Positions 5,244 through 8,306 of a stretch of 8,306 nucleotides of DNA are shown here, piece after piece. A program made the translations under genes and the position numbers. The first letter of the stretch is position 1. Every line of letters begins with the position of its first letter. The notes under the pieces are model-generated. The model ran no database searches. It saw only the letters and a list, made by a program, of their open reading frames with translations, and was not told where the DNA came from. The stretch is from Nitrospirota bacterium (lineage in GTDB: Bacteria; UBA2233): NCBI GenBank assembly GCA_011620345.1, contig WOZJ01000044.1:1-8306 (forward strand). The letters run 5' to 3'.

Positions 5244-6611
5244 ATGGTCCAGTCCCCCCTCGTCCAATTCATGCTGGCAGCCCCGTCTTCTGGGTCCGGC
5301 AAAACGCTCGCGTCGCTGCTTTTTGCCCGCATGCTCCGGAAAGCCGGCTTTACGCTTCAAACGTTCAAGGTTGGCCCGGATTTTATCGACCCCCTGCATT
5401 TGACGCGCGTGTCTGGAAGGCCATGTATCCAGCTCGATCGGTTCTTTTTGGACGAAGATCCGATCAAAGAGGTCTATGCCCGTTATAGCGAAGGGGCTGG
5501 CGCCGTGCTCATAGAGGGCACGATGGGCCTGTTCGATGGCTCCTTAGGGGGCAAAGCCGATACCTCGAGCGCGGCCATCGCCAAGCTCCTTGGCGTGGGC
5601 GTCGTTTTGGTCGTGGATGTCGCCAAGATGGCCCAGTCCGCCGCGGCGCTCATTCATGGCTTTTCGAGCTATGACCCTAATGTGCGCCTTTTGGGCGCCG
5701 TGCTCAACCGCGTGGCCGGAAAAAGGCATGCCGAGGCGATCGTCGGGGAGCTCGAAGGCAGGCTTAAGATTCCCATCCTTGGGATTCTACCAAAGCTTGC
5801 CGACCCTCCGATTTTGGAAAGGCACTTGGGGCTCCATCTGGCGCACGAAACGGATTACGGCTTTTTGGAGACGTTAAGCCCTTGCTTGAACTTCTCTGAA
5901 AAGATCGAGGCAAGGCTAGGTTCTCGAGCGTTGCCCTTTCTTTCGGAAAAAAGACCCCGGCCCTCTCCTAGCCCAAGGTTTAGGCTAGGCGTGGCGCGAG
6001 ACGAGGCGTTTCTTTTTTACTACGAGGAAAACCTCGCATTCTTAACAGAGATTGGAATCGAGCTTGCATTCTTTTCCCCTTTAAACGACAGAACGTTGCC
6101 CGAAGGATTGGACGGGCTCTACCTTGGGGGAGGCTACCCGGAGCTCTTTGCCGAAAGGCTTTCCAAAAACGAGCCAATACTTAGGGACATCAGGGCGTTT
6201 GCGTCGTCAGGAAGGCCGGTATATGCCGAGTGCGGCGGCATGGCGTTGCTGGCCAGCGCGCTTTTGATCAAGGGCAAACGCTACCCCATGGCCGGAGTCT
6301 TGGATGCCGCCGTGGAGTTTCCAGCGGTCGGCAAGCGAATGGGCTACCGCAAGGTTCGCTTAAGGCAGGACTGCCTGTTAGGCAAGGCGGGGGATGAGCT
6401 CTTTGGCCACGAGTTCCACTACTCCGGTCTTTTGGGCGAGGCGCAGGGAAAAGCCGCGCCCTACGAGCTATTCGATTCCTCCGGGGAAATGCTAGGCTAT
6501 GAGGGAATAGCCCAAAAGAACGTTTTGGCGAGCTACGTCCATCTCTATTTTCGTGCAACGCAGCAACATACAGAGGCGTCTTTCCTTAGTGCATTGGCGC
6601 AGGGCGCCTAA
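5244..6611 (+). CDS. cbiA: Cobyrinate a,c-diamide synthase
   Basis: This 455-residue glutamine- and ATP-dependent enzyme amidates the a and c side chains of cobyrinate in corrin synthesis. The N-terminal dethiobiotin-synthetase-like ATPase half has a P-loop, AAPSSGSGKT (12-21), then KVGPDFIDPLHL (42-53) and EGTMGLFDG (91-99). The C-terminal half is a class I glutamine amidotransferase domain. It shows ARDEAFLFYYEENL (251-264), LYLGGGYPELFA (292-303), nucleophile Cys330 in YAECGGMALL and catalytic His433 in SYVHLYF. Length matches CbiA (about 459). Where homologues usually have Asn-Leu-Asp after SGRP, this protein has Gln-Leu-Asp (63-65). The start at 5244 lies two bases after the cobS stop with no good ribosome site, which suggests translational coupling. 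A GTG at 5229 is an alternative. The neighbouring cbiX favours the cobalt-early (CbiA) over the cobalt-late (CobB) name. Confidence 0.93.
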   Translation: MVQSPLVQFMLAAPSSGSGKTLASLLFARMLRKAGFTLQTFKVGPDFIDPLHLTRVSGRPCIQLDRFFLDEDPIKEVYARYSEGAGAVLIEGTMGLFDGSLGGKADTSSAAIAKLLGVGVVLVVDVAKMAQSAAALIHGFSSYDPNVRLLGAVLNRVAGKRHAEAIVGELEGRLKIPILGILPKLADPPILERHLGLHLAHETDYGFLETLSPCLNFSEKIEARLGSRALPFLSEKRPRPSPSPRFRLGVARDEAFLFYYEENLAFLTEIGIELAFFSPLNDRTLPEGLDGLYLGGGYPELFAERLSKNEPILRDIRAFASSGRPVYAECGGMALLASALLIKGKRYPMAGVLDAAVEFPAVGKRMGYRKVRLRQDCLLGKAGDELFGHEFHYSGLLGEAQGKAAPYELFDSSGEMLGYEGIAQKNVLASYVHLYFRATQQHTEASFLSALAQGA

Positions 6612-6627
6612 AAAAAAGGGATAGCGC

Positions 6628-7017
6628 ATGCCCGAACCACTACAAGGCCTAATCCTCTTGGGCCACGGATCCCGCAGGCCTGAGCATAGCGATGTGCTCG
6701 AAGAAATGGCAAGGCTCTTGAAGCTCGAGTTTCCCGACTTAAGGGTCGAGTTGGCATTCATGTCCTTGTGCGAGCCCAACCTAGATGCGATCGCGGAACG
6801 GCTCATTGCGGGTGGGGCCTCGGAAATTACCGTCCTGCCTTGTTTTTTGTTCCGTGGGATTCATGTGACAGAGGACATTCCCGGGATGCTCGAAGGCCTG
6901 AAGGGGCGCTTCCCTTCCGTCCGGTTTATCCTTGCCGATACCCTCGGAGACCCAAAGCATCTAAGCCGCATCGCCAAAGAGCGCCTGCTTCTGGCATGGG
7001 GACAACATACCCCTTAA
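6628..7017 (+). CDS. cbiX: Sirohydrochlorin cobaltochelatase, short form
   Basis: CbiX inserts Co2+ into sirohydrochlorin in the cytoplasm and thereby commits the tetrapyrrole to cobalt-early B12 synthesis. The 129-residue product is the single-domain short form (CbiX-S), thought to act as a homodimer. The metal-site histidines are visible: His13 in LLGHGSRRPEH and His79 in LPCFLFRGIHVTEDIP (70-85). The segment SLCEPNLDAI (46-55) matches the usual family pattern after the third strand. No His-rich tail or Fe-S cysteines are present. The ATG at 6628 follows the cbiA stop by 16 bases with AAGGG as ribosome site. A sirohydrochlorin ferrochelatase (SirB-like, for siroheme) has the same motifs, so cobalt specificity is inferred from the neighbouring cobS and cbiA. 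Confidence 0.88.
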   Translation: MPEPLQGLILLGHGSRRPEHSDVLEEMARLLKLEFPDLRVELAFMSLCEPNLDAIAERLIAGGASEITVLPCFLFRGIHVTEDIPGMLEGLKGRFPSVRFILADTLGDPKHLSRIAKERLLLAWGQHTP

Positions 7018-7018
7018 G

Positions 7019-7050
7019 CCCGAGAGCTTCGGGTGGCCTGCCTCTTTTTT
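7019..7050 (+). terminator. Weak terminator after cbiX
   Basis: CCCGA (7019-7023) and TCGGG (7029-7033) form a 5-bp stem with a 5-base loop just after the cbiX stop. A TCTTTTTT run follows at 7043-7050, but nine bases separate stem and run, so it is not a textbook terminator. It lies in the 50-bp gap between convergent cbiX and mobB. Confidence 0.3.
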
Positions 7051-7067
7051 AAAGGTCGCGTGCAGCC

Positions 7068-7580
7068 TTATAAGGGGGATGGAATGTCAAGCGTATGGAA
7101 TATCCATCGGGTCGTTCGCTCGATGGTTTCTTCGGTAATTATGGGGGCAGCGTCTTGGGGCCGCTCAAAAGGGCCGACGAGGAGCTTCGGGAGGGAACTT
7201 TCAAGCGGCGGGACTTCCGATGGATCTTGTAAAACCCAGACCTGGGGCAGGGGGTAGTTTTTGTAGCCCTCGAGGACGACAAGGTCAGCCTCTTGCGAGA
7301 GTTCCGCAATCAACGCGCCCAGATCCTCCATGGGTTCTTTGGAAATCCTAAGCGTGCCCATGCGTTCGCTGACGACCCAAACGGTCCTTGCTCCCGCATC
7401 AAAGAACCGGCTTGAGTCCTTCCCAGGAGTCAGATGGAACCCGTGCGAGGCGTGCTTGATGACGGCGAGGCGAAGCCCGTCAGCGTTCAAGCGGACGATC
7501 AGCCTTTCAATCAGCGTACTCTTGCCCACGTTTGCCCTTCCTGCGACCGCCAGGGCTTTTTTATGGAAGGCATCTTTCAT
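7068..7580 (-). CDS. mobB: Molybdopterin-guanine dinucleotide biosynthesis protein B
   Basis: MobB is a cytoplasmic P-loop GTP-binding protein that assists formation of the guanine-dinucleotide form of the molybdenum cofactor used by DMSO-reductase-family enzymes such as formate dehydrogenases and nitrate reductases. The 170-residue product shows the P-loop GRANVGKST (14-22). It is followed by AVIKHASHGFHLTPGKDSSRFFDAGA (39-64), the family's diagnostic block, and VVLEGYKNYPLP (101-112), the Walker-B-like segment. Length is normal. The P-loop has the NVGKS form usual in Era-type GTPases, where MobB proteins more often have SGKT. The ATG at 7580 follows GAGGAT (7588-7593) at seven bases. No mobA or other molybdenum-cofactor gene is in the window; the neighbours do not explain its placement. 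It converges on cbiX and diverges from nth. Confidence 0.9.
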   Translation of the reverse strand: MKDAFHKKALAVAGRANVGKSTLIERLIVRLNADGLRLAVIKHASHGFHLTPGKDSSRFFDAGARTVWVVSERMGTLRISKEPMEDLGALIAELSQEADLVVLEGYKNYPLPQVWVLQDPSEVPPLESSLPKLLVGPFERPQDAAPIITEETIERTTRWIFHTLDIPSPL

Positions 7581-7598
7581 GTTTGGTATCCTCGATTA

Positions 7599-8282
7599 AT
7601 GATGAACACAAATGGCCCGACATCGAACCCAAAAGATAGGGTTCTTCCTATCTTAGAGTCACTTAAGGGTGCCGTCAACGCGCTGAACGCTCCCGTCATC
7701 ACTCTGCTTGCCGAAAAGGGCAAGGCTCCCTACAAGATCTTGATCGCGACCATTTTAAGCCTGAGGACGCAGGATAAAACCACCCACGGGGCGCTTGCAC
7801 GCCTGTTTGAGGCGGCGCCTACGATCGAAAAAATTCTTGAGCTCGATGAGGCCGAAATCGCGCGCTTGATATATCCCGTAGGGTTCTACAGGCAAAAAGC
7901 AAGGCAGCTCAAGCAGGTAGCATTCATCCTTAAGGAGCGGTACCACGGGAACGTCCCAAACTCCGAAGAGGAGCTCTTAGAGCTGCCCGGCGTGGGCAAG
8001 AAAACGGCCGCGCTCGTCCTTGGGAAGGGGTTTGGGATCCCGGCCGTCTGCGTGGATACGCACGTCCACAGGATTTCGAACCGCCTCGGGCTTGTGAAGA
8101 CAAAAACGCCCGAGCAAACGCAGGCCGCCTTGATGGCTTTGCTTCCAAAACCTTTTTGGGTCGAATGGAACGACCTCTTGGTCGCTCTTGGCCAGACGCT
8201 TTGCCACCCGACCTCGCCTAAGTGTAGCGTTTGTCCGATCGCGGGGCTTTGTCCTAGAATGGGGGTCAAACGATCACGTTAG
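7599..8282 (+). CDS. nth: Endonuclease III (DNA glycosylase/AP lyase)
   Basis: Nth removes oxidised pyrimidines from DNA and nicks the abasic site in base-excision repair. The 227-residue product has the helix-hairpin-helix LPGVGKKTAALVLG (129-142) with catalytic Lys135, and CVDTHVHRISNR (151-162) with catalytic Asp153. The [4Fe-4S] loop is Cys202-x6-Cys209-x2-Cys212-x5-Cys218. LSLRTQD (53-59) replaces the LSAQATD of E. coli, a variant common outside Gammaproteobacteria. The frame is open upstream to 7434, but that stretch is antisense to mobB. The start lies at the ATG pair 7599/7602, without a recognisable ribosome site. An ATG at 7563 would overlap mobB by 18 bp. Only 18 bp separate the mobB and nth starts, so at least one promoter must lie inside the neighbouring gene or be leaderless. 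Confidence 0.94.
   Translation: MMNTNGPTSNPKDRVLPILESLKGAVNALNAPVITLLAEKGKAPYKILIATILSLRTQDKTTHGALARLFEAAPTIEKILELDEAEIARLIYPVGFYRQKARQLKQVAFILKERYHGNVPNSEEELLELPGVGKKTAALVLGKGFGIPAVCVDTHVHRISNRLGLVKTKTPEQTQAALMALLPKPFWVEWNDLLVALGQTLCHPTSPKCSVCPIAGLCPRMGVKRSR
7633..7654. repeat. Perfect 8-bp inverted repeat within early nth codons
   Basis: AAGATAGG (7633-7640) and CCTATCTT (7647-7654) are exact complements separated by GTTCTT. The dyad starts 34 bases after the nth start codon. It could be a hairpin in the nth mRNA or a binding site serving the divergent mobB-nth pair. The residues it encodes (12-19) lie before the conserved core, so the protein would tolerate it. Confidence 0.4.
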
Positions 8283-8306
8283 CTGGAACCTCCAATGCTT
8301 CCTAGC

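Noticed and set aside
8283-8306. Possible next gene starting at ATG 8295
   Set aside because: Only four codons are visible, too few to call.
1-8306. Mobile element, CRISPR array, tRNA or phage gene
   Set aside because: No terminal repeats, spaced direct repeats, cloverleaf sequence or transposase/integrase motifs were seen; all large ORFs are housekeeping-type families.

Overview
This is an 8.3-kb stretch of an ordinary-looking bacterial chromosome with dense coding and several AT-richer intergenic gaps. It carries seven complete protein genes and the tail of an eighth. A secreted protein with a signal peptide, strong AAGGAGG-type ribosome sites and the endonuclease III sequence type (LSLRTQD, CVDTHVHRISNR) suit a Gram-negative bacterium of the Nitrospirota/deltaproteobacteria kind. 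That placement is inference; no rRNA or lineage marker is present. No tRNA, rRNA, CRISPR array, insertion sequence or phage gene was found.

Layout. Bases 1-126 are the end of a plus-strand esterase resembling the PHB-depolymerase/LpqC family. It converges on a beta-class carbonic anhydrase (can, 184-789, minus). A 479-bp divergent gap (790-1268) ends in an extended -10 promoter and a perfect Shine-Dalgarno for an AlkK-type fatty acyl-CoA synthetase (1269-2927, plus). That gene converges on a secreted protein of unknown function (3078-3938, minus). The minus-strand gene has a 13-bp hairpin terminator behind it and a structured leader in front: a palindrome, a second strong ribosome site with a 4-codon mini-ORF, and TTGACG repeats further up.

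A 574-bp gap (3939-4512) precedes a tight plus-strand cobalamin cluster: cobS (4513-5241), cbiA (5244-6611) and cbiX (6628-7017). CbiX inserts cobalt into sirohydrochlorin at the start of the corrin pathway, CbiA amidates cobyrinate side chains in the middle, and CobS joins the lower-ligand nucleotide at the end. The other B12 genes must lie elsewhere. I see no cobalamin riboswitch.

The window closes with mobB (7068-7580, minus), for molybdenum-cofactor nucleotide attachment or trafficking, and nth (7599-8282, plus), endonuclease III. These two are divergent with 18 bp between start codons.

Nothing here is clearly a new biological system. The best leads are the regulatory leader of the secreted protein, the unexplained gap upstream of cobS, an Era-like P-loop in MobB, and a perfect dyad inside the first codons of nth.
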